Notes: generated by a model not told the origin, from the sequence alone. DNA of 64,000 nt from Paraburkholderia caffeinitolerans (GCF_902859945.1 NZ_CADIKL010000039.1:1-64000); one strand, 5' to 3'; positions 42,688 to 52,122 are shown, counted from the stretch's first letter. Numbers and translations: made by a program.

Positions 42688-44163
42688 GTGAAATCGTCCG
42701 GTGTACGCCAGCGCGCCGTCTGGCTCATGTGCGCCGCACTCGCGGCCGCACCGCTTTACATTGGCCCGACCGGGCCTACCGCCGCCATCGCGCAAAGCGC
42801 GACTCAGCAGGCGCCGCATCTGTCGAACGAACAACTCGACTCGCTCACGGCGCCCATCGCGCTCTATCCCGACGCGCTGCTCGCACAGGTGCTCATGGCT
42901 GCCACGTTCCCGGCAGACGTGCAGGCCGCCGCCGCGTGGTCCAAAGCCAACCCGAATGCAAAGGGCGACGACGCCGTGAAGGCCGTCTCCTCGCAGCCGT
43001 GGGACCCGAGCGTGCAGTCGCTCGTGGCCTTCCCGCAGGTGCTCGCCACCATGGATTCCAAGCCTGACTGGGTCGAGCAGATCGGCAGCGCCTTTCTCGC
43101 GCAGCCCAACGACGTCATGGACTCCGTGCAGCGTCTGCGCTTGCAGGCGCAACGGGCGGGCAACCTGAACTCCAACGAGCAGCAGAAGGTCATCGTGCAG
43201 CCCGCCGCGAGCCCCTCGACCACGCAAACCATCGTGATCGAGCCGGCCAATCCGCAGGTGGTGTACGTGCCCACGTATAACCCGACCGTGGTTTACGGCA
43301 CGTGGATGTATCCGGCTTATCCGCCGGTGTACATGCCGCCGCCTCCGGGCTACGCGATCGCCACGGGCTTCATGACGGGGCTGGCGTTCGGCGCGGGCAT
43401 CGCGGTGGCGAACTCGTTGTGGGGCGGCTTTGGCTGGGGTTCGCACGATGTCAACATCAACGTGAACCGCTACAACAACATCAACGTCAACAACCGCATC
43501 AACTCGAACCACAGCACGGCGAACTGGAATCGCAACAACAACGTCGAGCGCCGCAACCAGAGCTTCAACGGCCAGCGCAACAACTTCAATGGCCAGCGTG
43601 GCAATAACCTCAACGGCGGCCAGCGCAACAACCAGTTCCGCGGTTATGACCAGTCGCGTTCGCAGGCCATGCAAACGCTGCAGAACCGCACCGGCCAGAA
43701 CATGAGCGGCAATGCGAGCCAGCGCCTGCAAGGCATCCAGCAAGGCGGCCGCCCCAATGGCAACGGCAGCCACGGCAACCTCTCGGGCGCTACACGCAAT
43801 GGCAACGGCAACCTCTCGGGCGCCACGCGCAATGGCAACGGCAACCTTTCGGGCGCTACGCGCAACGGCAGCCACGGCAATCTCTCGGGTGCCACGCAGA
43901 ACGCCAATCGCGCCGATCTCGCCAACCGTTCGCAGAGCGCGAACCGCAGCAATGCGCTGCGCGGCGCCGGCGACGGCAATGCGGCTCGCGCCGACATGCA
44001 GCGCGGCCAGCAAAGCCGGCAGTCGTTCCAGAACCGGGGCGGCGGCGGTGGCTTCAACGGTGGTGGCGGCGCACACAACTTCGGCGGCGGCGGTGGTGGC
44101 GCGCACAACTTTGGCGGCGGCGGCGGCCGGGCTGGCGGTGGTGGCGGACACTTCCGTCGTTGA
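42688..44163 (+). CDS. DUF3300 family exported protein with Asn- and Gly-rich tail
   Basis: 491 residues. GTG start at 42688 behind GAGGAGGA; a signal peptide (AVWLMCAALAAAPLYIGPTG) is cleaved near AIAQ. The DUF3300 domain (~45-230) carries APIALYPDALLAQVLMAATF and VVYVPTYNPTVVYGTW. A short Gly-rich hydrophobic stretch (~245-265) follows. The last ~220 residues are low complexity: Asn/Arg/Gln-rich, four GNLSGAT(R/Q) repeats, and a Gly-rich end with two AHNFGGGGG units. Probably surface or periplasmic; function unknown. The DUF2950 gene starts 20 bp on, and the two families commonly pair. Confidence 0.87.
   Translation: MKSSGVRQRAVWLMCAALAAAPLYIGPTGPTAAIAQSATQQAPHLSNEQLDSLTAPIALYPDALLAQVLMAATFPADVQAAAAWSKANPNAKGDDAVKAVSSQPWDPSVQSLVAFPQVLATMDSKPDWVEQIGSAFLAQPNDVMDSVQRLRLQAQRAGNLNSNEQQKVIVQPAASPSTTQTIVIEPANPQVVYVPTYNPTVVYGTWMYPAYPPVYMPPPPGYAIATGFMTGLAFGAGIAVANSLWGGFGWGSHDVNINVNRYNNINVNNRINSNHSTANWNRNNNVERRNQSFNGQRNNFNGQRGNNLNGGQRNNQFRGYDQSRSQAMQTLQNRTGQNMSGNASQRLQGIQQGGRPNGNGSHGNLSGATRNGNGNLSGATRNGNGNLSGATRNGSHGNLSGATQNANRADLANRSQSANRSNALRGAGDGNAARADMQRGQQSRQSFQNRGGGGGFNGGGGAHNFGGGGGGAHNFGGGGGRAGGGGGHFRR
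43768..43902 (+). repeat. In-frame tandem repeat inside the DUF3300 gene
   Basis: Four copies of a 33-36-bp unit encoding GNGNLSGATRN or GSHGNLSGATxN. Copy number may vary between strains by slippage, changing tail length without frameshift when 33-bp units are gained or lost. Confidence 0.75.
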
Positions 44164-44183
44164 ATCTCTATAGGAGTCTTGCG

Positions 44184-45155
44184 ATGATCCGCAAACACGC
44201 ACGCCTTCCGTCGCAACAAGCATCGCGCGACGCAAGGCCTGCCGGGCTCGCCCGGCTCACCGCGGCAGTGGCGTTCGCGCTGTTCGCCGCGCCCGCTCTG
44301 CTGGCCCTGCCCGGCGCAGGCGTGGCTTCGGCGCAAGCCGTCTACGCTACGCCCGACGCGGCGGCAGAGGCATTCGGCAACGCGCTGGCCACCAATGACC
44401 ATGACGCGATGAAGCACGTGCTCGGCAACAATTTCGAGCAGTTCATCCCCACCAAGGACATCGGCGAGGAAGACATCTACGATTTCCTCGGCGCGTGGTC
44501 GAAGGGCCATCAGATCGTGCCCGACGCCACTCCCGTGGCCGGCAAGGCAAGCGCTCACCTGGCCGTGGGCGACAGCGGCTGGACGCTGCCCATCCCGCTC
44601 GTGCAGAACGCCAAGGGCTGGAGCTTCGACCCGCGCGAGGGCGCAAGCGAAATGCTCACGCGGCGCATCGGCAGCAACGAGCGCGCGGCCATGCTCAGTT
44701 CGCTCGCCTATGTCGACGCGCAGAACGACTACCGCAAGCTCACGCAGCACTATGCACAGCGCCTCGTGAGCACGCCCGGCACGCATGACGGCCTCTACTG
44801 GCCGGTCGAGCAGGGCGAGGAAGAAAGCCCGCTCGGCCCGCTGGCCGAAGTCATGATGCGCGACTCGAAAGTCACGCCGCAGGAGGGCTATCACGGCTAC
44901 CACTTCCGCATTCTCACGGCGCAGGGCGCCCATGCGGAGGGCGGCGCGCGCAGCTATATGGCGAACGGCCAGCTGGCCAACGGCTTCGCGCTCGTGGCGT
45001 GGCCGGCGCAATATGGCAAGACGGGCGTGATGAGCTTCATCGTCAATCAGGACGGCAAGCTTTATCAAAAGGACCTTGGGCCCAACGGCGCGCGCACCGC
45101 CGCCGCGCTCAAGAGCTTCGATCCCGATTCGTCCTGGCAGTCCACCACGCCTTGA
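44184..45155 (+). CDS. DUF2950 family exported protein
   Basis: 323 residues from the ATG at 44184, preceded by TAGGAGTCTTGCG; a signal peptide (LTAAVAFALFAAPALLALPG) ends near ASA-QA. Core motifs: YATPDAAAEAFGNALATND, GWSFDPREGASEMLTRRIG, NGFALVAWPAQYGKTGVMSF. DUF2950 is of unknown function; its partner is the DUF3300 gene directly upstream in the same operon. Confidence 0.88.
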   Translation: MIRKHARLPSQQASRDARPAGLARLTAAVAFALFAAPALLALPGAGVASAQAVYATPDAAAEAFGNALATNDHDAMKHVLGNNFEQFIPTKDIGEEDIYDFLGAWSKGHQIVPDATPVAGKASAHLAVGDSGWTLPIPLVQNAKGWSFDPREGASEMLTRRIGSNERAAMLSSLAYVDAQNDYRKLTQHYAQRLVSTPGTHDGLYWPVEQGEEESPLGPLAEVMMRDSKVTPQEGYHGYHFRILTAQGAHAEGGARSYMANGQLANGFALVAWPAQYGKTGVMSFIVNQDGKLYQKDLGPNGARTAAALKSFDPDSSWQSTTP

Positions 45156-45201
45156 TCTGACGTTGTCTGGGGCCGGCGCTGCCCGGCCAGTCGTACGAGC
45201 A

Positions 45202-45239
45202 CATGCCGCGTGCCAGCTCCGGAGCGGGCACGCGGCATG
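45202..45239. terminator. Long perfect hairpin between DUF2950 and SYLF genes
   Basis: CATGCCGCGTGCC ... GGCACGCGGCATG, a perfect 13-bp stem around a 12-base loop that is itself palindromic (GCTCCGGAGC). No T-run follows, so it may be a processing or attenuation structure rather than a full terminator. Confidence 0.5.
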
Positions 45240-45281
45240 CTGCAAACCTTCACACGCTCTCATTCGTGTAGGGGAAACGAC

Positions 45282-45863
45282 ATGCAACGACGCACCTTCA
45301 TGCTTTCAACCGCCGCCGCGCTCGGCGGGTTCGCGCTTGCGGGCTGTACCACCACGCCGGGTGACACCTCGAACGCCGCGACCAATATGTCGAAGCGCCA
45401 GTCGATCGACGCGAGCGTCGACAACACCATGGCCAAGCTCTATTCCACCGTGCACGGTTCTCGTGAGCTCGTCGCGAAGTCGCGTGGCGTGCTCGTGTTC
45501 CCGTCGGTGCTGCAAGCCGGTTTCTTCGTCGGCGCACAGTACGGCGAGGGCGCGCTGCGCGTAGGCGGGGCCACCGCGGGCTACTACAACACGGTCTCTG
45601 GGTCGTTCGGCCTCCAGGCCGGCGCGCAGTCGAAGGCGATCATTTTCTGCTTCATGACCCAGGATGCGCTCGCCAAATTCCGCGCCACGGACGGTTGGGC
45701 GGCGGGCGCCGACGCCTCGGTTGCGCTCGTCACGGTGGGGGCGAACGGCGCGGTCGACACCAACACGGCCACCCATCCTGTCGAAGTGTTCGTCCTGACC
45801 AACGCGGGCCTGATGGCCGACGTCTCGCTCGAGGGCACCAAGGTCACGCGCCTGAACATCTAG
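45282..45863 (+). CDS. YSC84/SYLF-domain lipoprotein
   Basis: 193 residues from the ATG at 45282 (GGGGAAACGAC upstream). A lipoprotein signal with RR near the start (MQRRTFMLSTAAALGGFALA) ends in lipobox LAGC, so the mature protein is lipid-anchored. The rest is a SYLF (YSC84) domain: SRGVLVFPSVLQAGFFVGAQ, GYYNTVSGSFGLQAGAQSKA, which binds lipids in eukaryotic relatives. It ends in a beta-strand-rich TVGANGAVDTNTATHPVEVF. It follows the DUF2950 gene in the same direction but across a hairpin. Confidence 0.88.
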   Translation: MQRRTFMLSTAAALGGFALAGCTTTPGDTSNAATNMSKRQSIDASVDNTMAKLYSTVHGSRELVAKSRGVLVFPSVLQAGFFVGAQYGEGALRVGGATAGYYNTVSGSFGLQAGAQSKAIIFCFMTQDALAKFRATDGWAAGADASVALVTVGANGAVDTNTATHPVEVFVLTNAGLMADVSLEGTKVTRLNI

Positions 45864-45988
45864 GGCCTGTTATCAGGGTGAGCAGGCGCTAGCTTGTCCC
45901 GAGTCACGTTGTTCGCGCAATTCGCCATTGAGCTCCTGTTTTTGGCCGGAGAAACTGCAGGAACGAGAACGAACGAGAACTTCGGGAC

Positions 45989-47236
45989 ATGCGAATCTGT
46001 GTGCTGGGCGGCGGCGTGATTGGCGTGACGACCGCCTATTTTCTCGCCCGTGACGGACATCAGGTGACGCTGGTGGAGCGTCACGCGGACGTGGCGCAGG
46101 AGACCAGCCACGCCAATGGCGGCCAACTGAGCTATAGCTATGTCGCGCCGCTCGCGGACCCCTCGGTGCTGCCGAAGCTGCCGCAATGGCTGTTTTCGCG
46201 CGAGGCCGCGCTGCGTTTCGTGCCGCGCCTGGACCCGCACCAATGGCGCTGGTGTCTCGCGTTCCTGCGCGCCTGCACGCGTGCGCGCAGCCGCGCCACC
46301 ACGGCGGAACTGCTCGGGCTGGGCTTTCTGAGCCAGCGGCTCCTGCACGAGATTGTCGCGCGCGAGGCGTTGGCGTTCGACTACGTGCGCAACGGTAAGC
46401 TCGTGGTGTATCGCGACCGCGACGCCTTCGAGGGCGCGCGCGGCCAGGCCCGCTATCAGGCGCAACTCGGCTGCGAGCAGCACGCGCTCGACGGCGCGGC
46501 GTGCGTTGCGCTCGAGCCCGCGCTCGCGCATATCGGCGGCGAGATTGCGGGCGGCATTCATACACCAGGCGAAGAAGCCGGCGATTGCGACAGCTTCACG
46601 CGCGGTCTTGCGCGCGCGGCCGAACGCAACGGCGTGGAGCTTCGTCTTGCCACAGAATTCTCCGGACTCCGTACCAAGGGCCTGCGCGTGCAGGTGGCCG
46701 TGACTTCGGCGGGAGACATCGAAGCGGATGCGTTCGTGGTGTGCCTGGGGTTTCAGAGCCAGCCGATGCTGGCCTCGCTCGGCGTGAGCGTGCCCGTATA
46801 TCCGCTCAAGGGTTACAGCCTCACGCTGCCCAATGCGAGCGCGTGGGGCGCGCCGCGCGTTTCGGTCACGGATGCGCATCACAAGGTGGTGTACGCGCCG
46901 CTGGGCGAGCGCTTGCGCATTGCCGGCATGGTCGATCTCACGGGCATGAGCGCGCACGCGGACCACGAGCGCATCGCGCTGCTCGCGCGCCAGGCACGCG
47001 AGACCTTTCCCGAGGCCGGCGACTACGGCGCGCTCCAGACGTGGACCGGCATGCGTCCCGCCACGCCGGACAGCAAGCCGCTGATTGGCGCCACGCATTT
47101 CCGCAATCTGTGGATGAACACCGGGCATGGCGCGCTGGGCTTCACGCTCGCCTGCGGGAGCGCGCAATTGATGGCCGATTTGCTCGCGGAGCGCGAACTG
47201 GCGCTCGATGGCGACGCATTCGCGCCGGGCCGCTGA
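45989..47236 (+). CDS. D-amino-acid dehydrogenase, DadA-like FAD oxidoreductase
   Basis: 415 residues. FAD-binding loop at the N-terminus (RICVLGGGVIGVTTAYFLAR) and the DAO-family features HANGGQLSYSYVAPLADP, then FVVCLGFQSQPMLASLG and the C-terminal WTGMRPATPDSKPLIGAT, NTGHGALGFTLACGSA. DadA converts D-amino acids to 2-oxo acids, passing electrons to the quinone pool. An amino-acid binding-protein gene follows 87 bp later, which fits uptake and oxidation of an amino acid. No alanine racemase gene is nearby. Confidence 0.87.
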   Translation: MRICVLGGGVIGVTTAYFLARDGHQVTLVERHADVAQETSHANGGQLSYSYVAPLADPSVLPKLPQWLFSREAALRFVPRLDPHQWRWCLAFLRACTRARSRATTAELLGLGFLSQRLLHEIVAREALAFDYVRNGKLVVYRDRDAFEGARGQARYQAQLGCEQHALDGAACVALEPALAHIGGEIAGGIHTPGEEAGDCDSFTRGLARAAERNGVELRLATEFSGLRTKGLRVQVAVTSAGDIEADAFVVCLGFQSQPMLASLGVSVPVYPLKGYSLTLPNASAWGAPRVSVTDAHHKVVYAPLGERLRIAGMVDLTGMSAHADHERIALLARQARETFPEAGDYGALQTWTGMRPATPDSKPLIGATHFRNLWMNTGHGALGFTLACGSAQLMADLLAERELALDGDAFAPGR

Positions 47237-47323
47237 GTCACAAAGGATCACAACGGAGCATCACGAACCGCGCATTCACTGCGAGGCCACATCTTCACTT
47301 TGACGGGTTGGGAGACGAGCACG

Positions 47324-48232
47324 ATGAACAAAATCAGACTGATTGCATCGATGGCGCTGGTATTCACGACGTTCACGACGCTCGCGGGCACAGCCCACGC
47401 CGATGAACTCGCGGGCACGCTCAAGAAGGTGCACGACAGCGGCGTGATCGTGCTCGGCACGCGCGAGTCGTCGATTCCGTTTTCTTACTATGACCAGAAC
47501 CAGAACGTGATCGGCTATTCGCAGGAAATCGCGCTGAAGATCGTCGATGCGGTCAAGCAAAAGATCAATATGCCGAACCTGCGGGTGAAGACGATTCCGA
47601 TTACTTCGCAAAACCGCATTCCGCTCGTGCAGAACGGCACCATCGACATTGAATGCGGCTCGACCACGAATACGTTCGAGCGCCAGAATCAGGCCGCGTT
47701 TTCCAATAGCATTTTCCTGTACGGCATTCGCTTCATCACGCGCAAGGATTCGGGTGTGAAGGACTTCCCCGATCTCGCGGGCAAGACGGTAGCGACCACG
47801 GCGGGCACGTCTGACGAGCGCATGCTGCGCAAGATGAACGAAGAGAAGCACATGAACATGACGATCATCAGCGCGAAGGACCACGCCGAATCGTTCCTCA
47901 ACGTGACGACGGGGCGTGCGGTGGCGTTCGTGATGGACGAGCCGCTGCTTTACGGCGAGCGCGCGAAGGCGAAGAACCCGAATGATTATGTGGTCGTGGG
48001 CACGCCGCCCGTTTCGGAGAACTATGCGTGTATGCTCCGCCGCGACGATCCGCAATTCAAGGCGCTGGTGGACGACACGGTCGCGAAGATGCAGACCTCG
48101 GGAGAAATGGCGAAGCTCTACGCGAAGTGGTTCACGCAGCCGATCCCGCCCAACGGCATGAATCTCGACTATCCGCTTTCGCAGCAGATGAAGGAGCTGT
48201 TCGCGCATCCGAACGACAAGGCGCTCGATTGA
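47324..48232 (+). CDS. Amino-acid ABC transporter substrate-binding protein, GltI-like
   Basis: 302 residues from the ATG at 47324 (GGGAGACGAGCACG upstream). Signal peptide cut near AHADE. Family 3 periplasmic binding domain: VLGTRESSIPFSYYDQNQNV at the start and the ligand pocket segments EIALKIVDAVK and CGSTTNTFERQNQAAFSNSI, as in glutamate/aspartate receptors. The permease and ATPase genes are not adjacent, so it either uses a distant transporter or is an orphan receptor. Follows the DadA-like gene. Confidence 0.88.
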   Translation: MNKIRLIASMALVFTTFTTLAGTAHADELAGTLKKVHDSGVIVLGTRESSIPFSYYDQNQNVIGYSQEIALKIVDAVKQKINMPNLRVKTIPITSQNRIPLVQNGTIDIECGSTTNTFERQNQAAFSNSIFLYGIRFITRKDSGVKDFPDLAGKTVATTAGTSDERMLRKMNEEKHMNMTIISAKDHAESFLNVTTGRAVAFVMDEPLLYGERAKAKNPNDYVVVGTPPVSENYACMLRRDDPQFKALVDDTVAKMQTSGEMAKLYAKWFTQPIPPNGMNLDYPLSQQMKELFAHPNDKALD

Positions 48233-48257
48233 TGCGTAATTGAAAGCACCAAAAGAA

Positions 48258-48289
48258 AATGACGCAGTCCCGCGAGGGAGTGCGTCATT
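48258..48289 (-). terminator. Terminator of the tRNA-Val transcript
   Basis: Hairpin AATGACGCA ... TGCGTCATT with an inner TCCC/GGGA extension. On the minus strand it is followed by TTTCTTTTGG, 50 bp beyond the tRNA 3' end. Confidence 0.75.
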
Positions 48290-48338
48290 GTCATTGCATG
48301 CGGCCAAACCAGAGGCGCATGCGGTACTGCATATTCGT

Positions 48339-48415
48339 TGGTAGGCTCGATTGGATTCGAACCAACGACCCCCACCATGTCAAGGTGGTGCTCTAACCAA
48401 CTGAGCTACGAGCCT
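48339..48415 (-). tRNA. tRNA-Val (anticodon GAC)
   Basis: Minus strand, 77 nt with encoded CCA. Acceptor arms AGGCTCG / CGAGCCT, D-loop AGCTCAGTTGGTTAGAGC, anticodon stem-loop CCACC-TTGACAT-GGTGG with GAC at the anticodon, T-loop GGTTCGAATCC. Reads valine GUC/GUU codons. Confidence 0.96.
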
Positions 48416-48428
48416 GTTGAGAGCGCGA

Positions 48429-48457
48429 ATTATAGAGACACTCCAGCAGGCTTGCAA
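48429..48457 (-). promoter_or_regulatory. Sigma-70 promoter of tRNA-Val
   Basis: On the minus strand: TTGCAA, 17-bp spacer, TATAAT, ending 13 bp before the tRNA 5' end. The GC-rich discriminator (TCGCGCTC) is typical of stringently controlled stable-RNA promoters. Confidence 0.8.
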
Positions 48458-48589
48458 GCGCTTTTCGCAAATTGTTGAAAACGGCTTGCGAACACCGTCA
48501 TGACGAGCGGCGTACACTGAATAGCGCCAGGGCGGGCCCGTCAGCGGGAATGCCCGCCGGAATGTTCAACCGCATTCATCAGGGGCGTC

Positions 48590-50305
48590 ATGAAGAAACT
48601 CGTCAATCACCCTTCCGACGTCGTGCGCGAAATGCTCGAAGGCATCGCGCTGCAGGCACCGAATGTCGTTATCCTCGGTGAGGAGAACGTGCTGATTCGC
48701 CGCGACATTCCCGAATCCCATGCGCGCCCGGTTGCGCTGATCTCGGGCGGCGGCAGCGGCCACGAACCCGCGCACGGCGGCTATGTGGGCGCAGGCATGC
48801 TGAGCGCGGCTGTATGTGGCGAGGTGTTCACCTCGCCGCCCACCGACGCGGTGCTCGCGGCGATCCGCGCAACGGCGGGCGCGCGGGGCGCGCTGCTCAT
48901 CGTCAAGAACTACACCGGCGACCGGCTCAACTTCGGCCTTGCCGCCGAACTCGCGCGCGCCGAAGGCATCCCCGTGGAAGTGGTGACCGTCGCCGACGAC
49001 GTCGCGTTGCGCGGCCACGCCGAGCGCCATCAGCGGCGCGGCATTGCCGGCACCGTGCTGATCCACAAGATCGCGGGCGCGGCCGCCGCGCGTGGGGCGC
49101 CGCTCGAAGTGGTGGCGGCGATCGCGCGCGACGCGGCCGCCAATCTCGGCACCATGGGCGTCGCGCTCGACGGCTGCACGCTGCCGGGCGCGGGGGCGTC
49201 CAGCTTCAGCCTCGGCGACGACGAAATCGAAATCGGCCTGGGCATTCATGGCGAAAAAGGCGTGGAGCGCAGCGTGCCGTTGCCGGCCGACGCACTCACC
49301 GAAGCGCTGCTCATCAATATCCTCGACGATCTCGCCGTCACGCGCGGCGAACGCGTCGTGCTGCTCGTCAACGGTCTTGGGGCCACGCCGCGGATGGAGC
49401 TCGATATCGTGCTGCGCGCGGCCATTGCGAACCTGCGCTGCCGCGAAGTGCGCGTGGAGCGCGCATGGGCCGGCACCTTCCTCTCGGCGCTGAACATGCC
49501 CGGCTGCTCGATCTCGCTGCTGCGCGTGGACGACAGCAAGCTCGCCTTGCTCGACGCGCACACCGATGCGCACGCCTGGCCCGGCAAGGGCTGCGTGAAC
49601 CCGACCATCCGTCTCGACACCTCCGGTGTCAATCATGAGGAATCCGTAGCACCGTCGCTGGATGCTTCGCGCGCAGCCTGGGCGGCGCGGCTCAAGGCGG
49701 CGCTCGACGCGGTCGCGCTGGCGTTGACCGAGAACGAGGCGCGTCTGACCGAGCTCGATACGCTCGCGGGTGACGGCGATCTGGGCGCGAGCATGCGGCG
49801 CGCCGCCGACGCAGTGGCCGCCACGCCGGTCCACGCGCTCGGCACGGCGCCACAGGCGCTGGCGTCGCTCGGTGCGAGCATGCGCCGGGCGATTGCGGGC
49901 AGTTCGGGGCCGTTCTACTCCACAGCGCTGCTGCGCGCGTCGCGTCATCTCGCCGATACGCCGGAGCCCGCGCCGCACGAGTGGGCGCAGGCGTTTCGCG
50001 GCGCGATCGAGGCGATCAGCGAATTGGGCGGCGCGAAGGCTGGCGACCGCACGATGCTGGACGCACTGATTCCCGCCCTGGATGCGTTCGAAGAATCGCT
50101 AAAGCAGGGTCAGACGGCGCAGCGCGCGTGGGCAGCCGCTGTGTCCGCCGCCGAGCATGGCGCGCAGGCCACGGCGCATATGCATCCGCGCGTGGGCCGC
50201 GCGAGCTATCTGGGCGAGCGGGCGATCGGCTCGCCCGATGCAGGCGCTGTGGCGGTGGTGTGCTGGCTGGCGGCGTTGCGCCCGCACGTGGGCGGGAAGG
50301 CTTGA
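48590..50305 (+). CDS. Single-chain dihydroxyacetone kinase (DhaK-DhaL fusion)
   Basis: 571 residues, ATP-dependent type. The DhaK domain (~1-330) contains SGGGSGHEPAHGGYVGAGML and the histidine that binds dihydroxyacetone covalently in GLGIHGEKGVERS. The DhaL domain (~350-565) has the Asp cluster for Mg-ADP in DTLAGDGDLGASMRRAAD and GDRTMLDALIPAL. It phosphorylates dihydroxyacetone or glyceraldehyde-like trioses. Single gene; weak ribosome site (AGGGGCGTC). Confidence 0.9.
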   Translation: MKKLVNHPSDVVREMLEGIALQAPNVVILGEENVLIRRDIPESHARPVALISGGGSGHEPAHGGYVGAGMLSAAVCGEVFTSPPTDAVLAAIRATAGARGALLIVKNYTGDRLNFGLAAELARAEGIPVEVVTVADDVALRGHAERHQRRGIAGTVLIHKIAGAAAARGAPLEVVAAIARDAAANLGTMGVALDGCTLPGAGASSFSLGDDEIEIGLGIHGEKGVERSVPLPADALTEALLINILDDLAVTRGERVVLLVNGLGATPRMELDIVLRAAIANLRCREVRVERAWAGTFLSALNMPGCSISLLRVDDSKLALLDAHTDAHAWPGKGCVNPTIRLDTSGVNHEESVAPSLDASRAAWAARLKAALDAVALALTENEARLTELDTLAGDGDLGASMRRAADAVAATPVHALGTAPQALASLGASMRRAIAGSSGPFYSTALLRASRHLADTPEPAPHEWAQAFRGAIEAISELGGAKAGDRTMLDALIPALDAFEESLKQGQTAQRAWAAAVSAAEHGAQATAHMHPRVGRASYLGERAIGSPDAGAVAVVCWLAALRPHVGGKA

Positions 50306-50497
50306 GGGGCTTGCCTGGATCGCCTTGAGGCCTTTGGGGTCGGGCGGGATATTTCGCGCGCTTTTCCCCAAGAAATGGCTCACGAAACGCCATGCCGGTT
50401 CGGTGTCCGGAGTGTTCGCGCCGCTCCAGGCCGCGACTGCTATAAAATCGCGGTCAAATTGCCCAGCCACACTCGTTAAAAAGAAGTCAGAATTATT

Positions 50498-52051
50498 ATG
50501 GATTCGGATCCGCATCACGTTTCAGAGCGCCTTTCCAGCTCTGAGGACCCAACCCCTTCCCTGCATCGCAGTCTCAAAGCCCGCCACCTGACCATGATCG
50601 CGATCGGTGGATCGATCGGCACTGGTCTGTTCGTCGCTTCAGGGGCCTCTATTTCCCAAGCCGGACCCGGCGGCGCCATGGCCGCGTATCTGGTGATCGG
50701 CCTGATGGTCTATTTCCTGATGACGAGCCTCGGCGAAATGGCCGCCTTCATGCCGGTCTCGGGCTCGTTCGCAACCTACGGCGCGAAATTCGTCGACGAG
50801 GGTTTCGGCTTCGCCTTGGGCTGGAACTATTGGTACAACTGGGCCGTGACCATCGCCGTCGAACTGGTTGCGTCGCAACTGGTGATGGGCTACTGGTTCC
50901 CGCACGTGCCGGGCGTCTGGTGGAGCGCCGCGTTCCTCTGCGTGATGTTCCTGCTCAACGCGCTTTCCGTGCGCGGCTTCGGCGAGGCCGAATACTGGTT
51001 TTCGCTGATCAAGGTGATCACCGTGGTCGCCTTTATCGGCATCGGACTGCTGATGATCATCGGCATCCTGAAGGGTGGCGCGGACCATGTCTGGAGCAAC
51101 TTCACGCTCGATGGCGGACCGTTCACGGGCGGCCTGCCGGCCTTGCTGGGCGTCACCATGATCGCGGGATTCTCGTTTCAGGGCACCGAACTGATTGGCG
51201 TGGCCGCCGGCGAATCGGAGAACCCGGGCAAGAATATTCCGCGCGCGGTGCGCCAGGTGTTCTGGCGCATTCTGCTGTTTTACGTGCTCGCCATTTTCGT
51301 GATCGGCCTGCTGATTCCGCACACCGACCCGAATCTCCTGAAATCCGACGTGACCGATATTGGCGTGAGCCCGTTTACGCTCGTGTTTCGCCGTGCCGGT
51401 CTCGCGGTTGCAGCGGGCGTCATGAACGCGGTCATTCTGACCGCCGTGTTGTCGGCCGGCAATTCGGGCATGTATGCGTCCACGCGCATGCTCTATAACC
51501 TCGCGGTCGAAGGCCGCGCGCCCAAACTCTTCGCGAAGCTTTCCGCGAGCGGCGTGCCGAGAAATGCGCTGTATCTCACCACGGCCGTGGGCGCGCTGTG
51601 CTTTCTTTCGTCGATGTACGGGGATAAAACCGTCTACATGTGGCTGCTCAACACTTCGGGCATGACGGGGTTCATCGCATGGCTGGGCATTGCCATTAGT
51701 CACTATCGATTCCGCAAGGGGTTCGTCGCGCAAGGCTATTCGCTCGATGAACTGCCGTACCGGTCGAAGTGGTTTCCCATCGGGCCGATCTTTGCGTTCG
51801 CGGTTTGTCTGGTCGTCATGCTGGGGCAGGACTACCAGGCGTTCATGGCCAATAAAATCGATTGGGTGAGCGTGCTGGCCACGTATATCGGGATTCCGCT
51901 GTTTGTCTTGATGTGGCTTGGTTATCGGATTGTGAAGAAGAGCCATTTCATGGGTTATGAGGAAATGGATATCGAGCCTTATATCGGGCAAGCGCGTGCA
52001 TTGGCGCAGGCTAGTGATGAAGGCGTTGTCAGGACGGGGCACGAAGCTTGA
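50498..52051 (+). CDS. Amino-acid permease, LysP-like (APC superfamily)
   Basis: 517 residues, about twelve helices. The opening LHRSLKARHLTMIAIGGSIG TGL-type helix 1, FMPVSGSFATYGAKFVDEGF, and GFSFQGTELIGVAAGESENP are hallmarks of the amino-acid transporter family, closest in pattern to the lysine permease LysP. A TATAAA sits ~60 bp upstream of the ATG. Closed by a strong terminator. The substrate assignment is tentative. Confidence 0.87.
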   Translation: MDSDPHHVSERLSSSEDPTPSLHRSLKARHLTMIAIGGSIGTGLFVASGASISQAGPGGAMAAYLVIGLMVYFLMTSLGEMAAFMPVSGSFATYGAKFVDEGFGFALGWNYWYNWAVTIAVELVASQLVMGYWFPHVPGVWWSAAFLCVMFLLNALSVRGFGEAEYWFSLIKVITVVAFIGIGLLMIIGILKGGADHVWSNFTLDGGPFTGGLPALLGVTMIAGFSFQGTELIGVAAGESENPGKNIPRAVRQVFWRILLFYVLAIFVIGLLIPHTDPNLLKSDVTDIGVSPFTLVFRRAGLAVAAGVMNAVILTAVLSAGNSGMYASTRMLYNLAVEGRAPKLFAKLSASGVPRNALYLTTAVGALCFLSSMYGDKTVYMWLLNTSGMTGFIAWLGIAISHYRFRKGFVAQGYSLDELPYRSKWFPIGPIFAFAVCLVVMLGQDYQAFMANKIDWVSVLATYIGIPLFVLMWLGYRIVKKSHFMGYEEMDIEPYIGQARALAQASDEGVVRTGHEA

Positions 52052-52057
52052 GGAGAG

Positions 52058-52085
52058 ACGGAGGGGGAAGCCCTCCGTTTTTTTT
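52058..52085 (+). terminator. Rho-independent terminator of the permease gene
   Basis: Stem ACGGAGGG / CCCTCCGT with a 5-base loop, followed directly by a run of eight Ts, starting 6 bp after the stop codon. Confidence 0.92.
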
Positions 52086-52122
52086 GGGGGGGCGGGCGTT
52101 GCGGATTTCTGGGGGAGGGGCT

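Noticed and set aside
43768-43902. Direct repeats considered as a CRISPR array
   Set aside because: The 33-36-bp units are contiguous, in frame and encode a peptide repeat; there are no unique spacers.
45860-47251. 463-codon frame antisense to the DadA-like gene
   Set aside because: No family features; the sense strand has an FAD loop and DAO motifs.
50306-50497. Lysine riboswitch upstream of the LysP-like permease gene
   Set aside because: The ~190-bp gap shows no L-box-like conserved stems and no terminator or anti-terminator pair.
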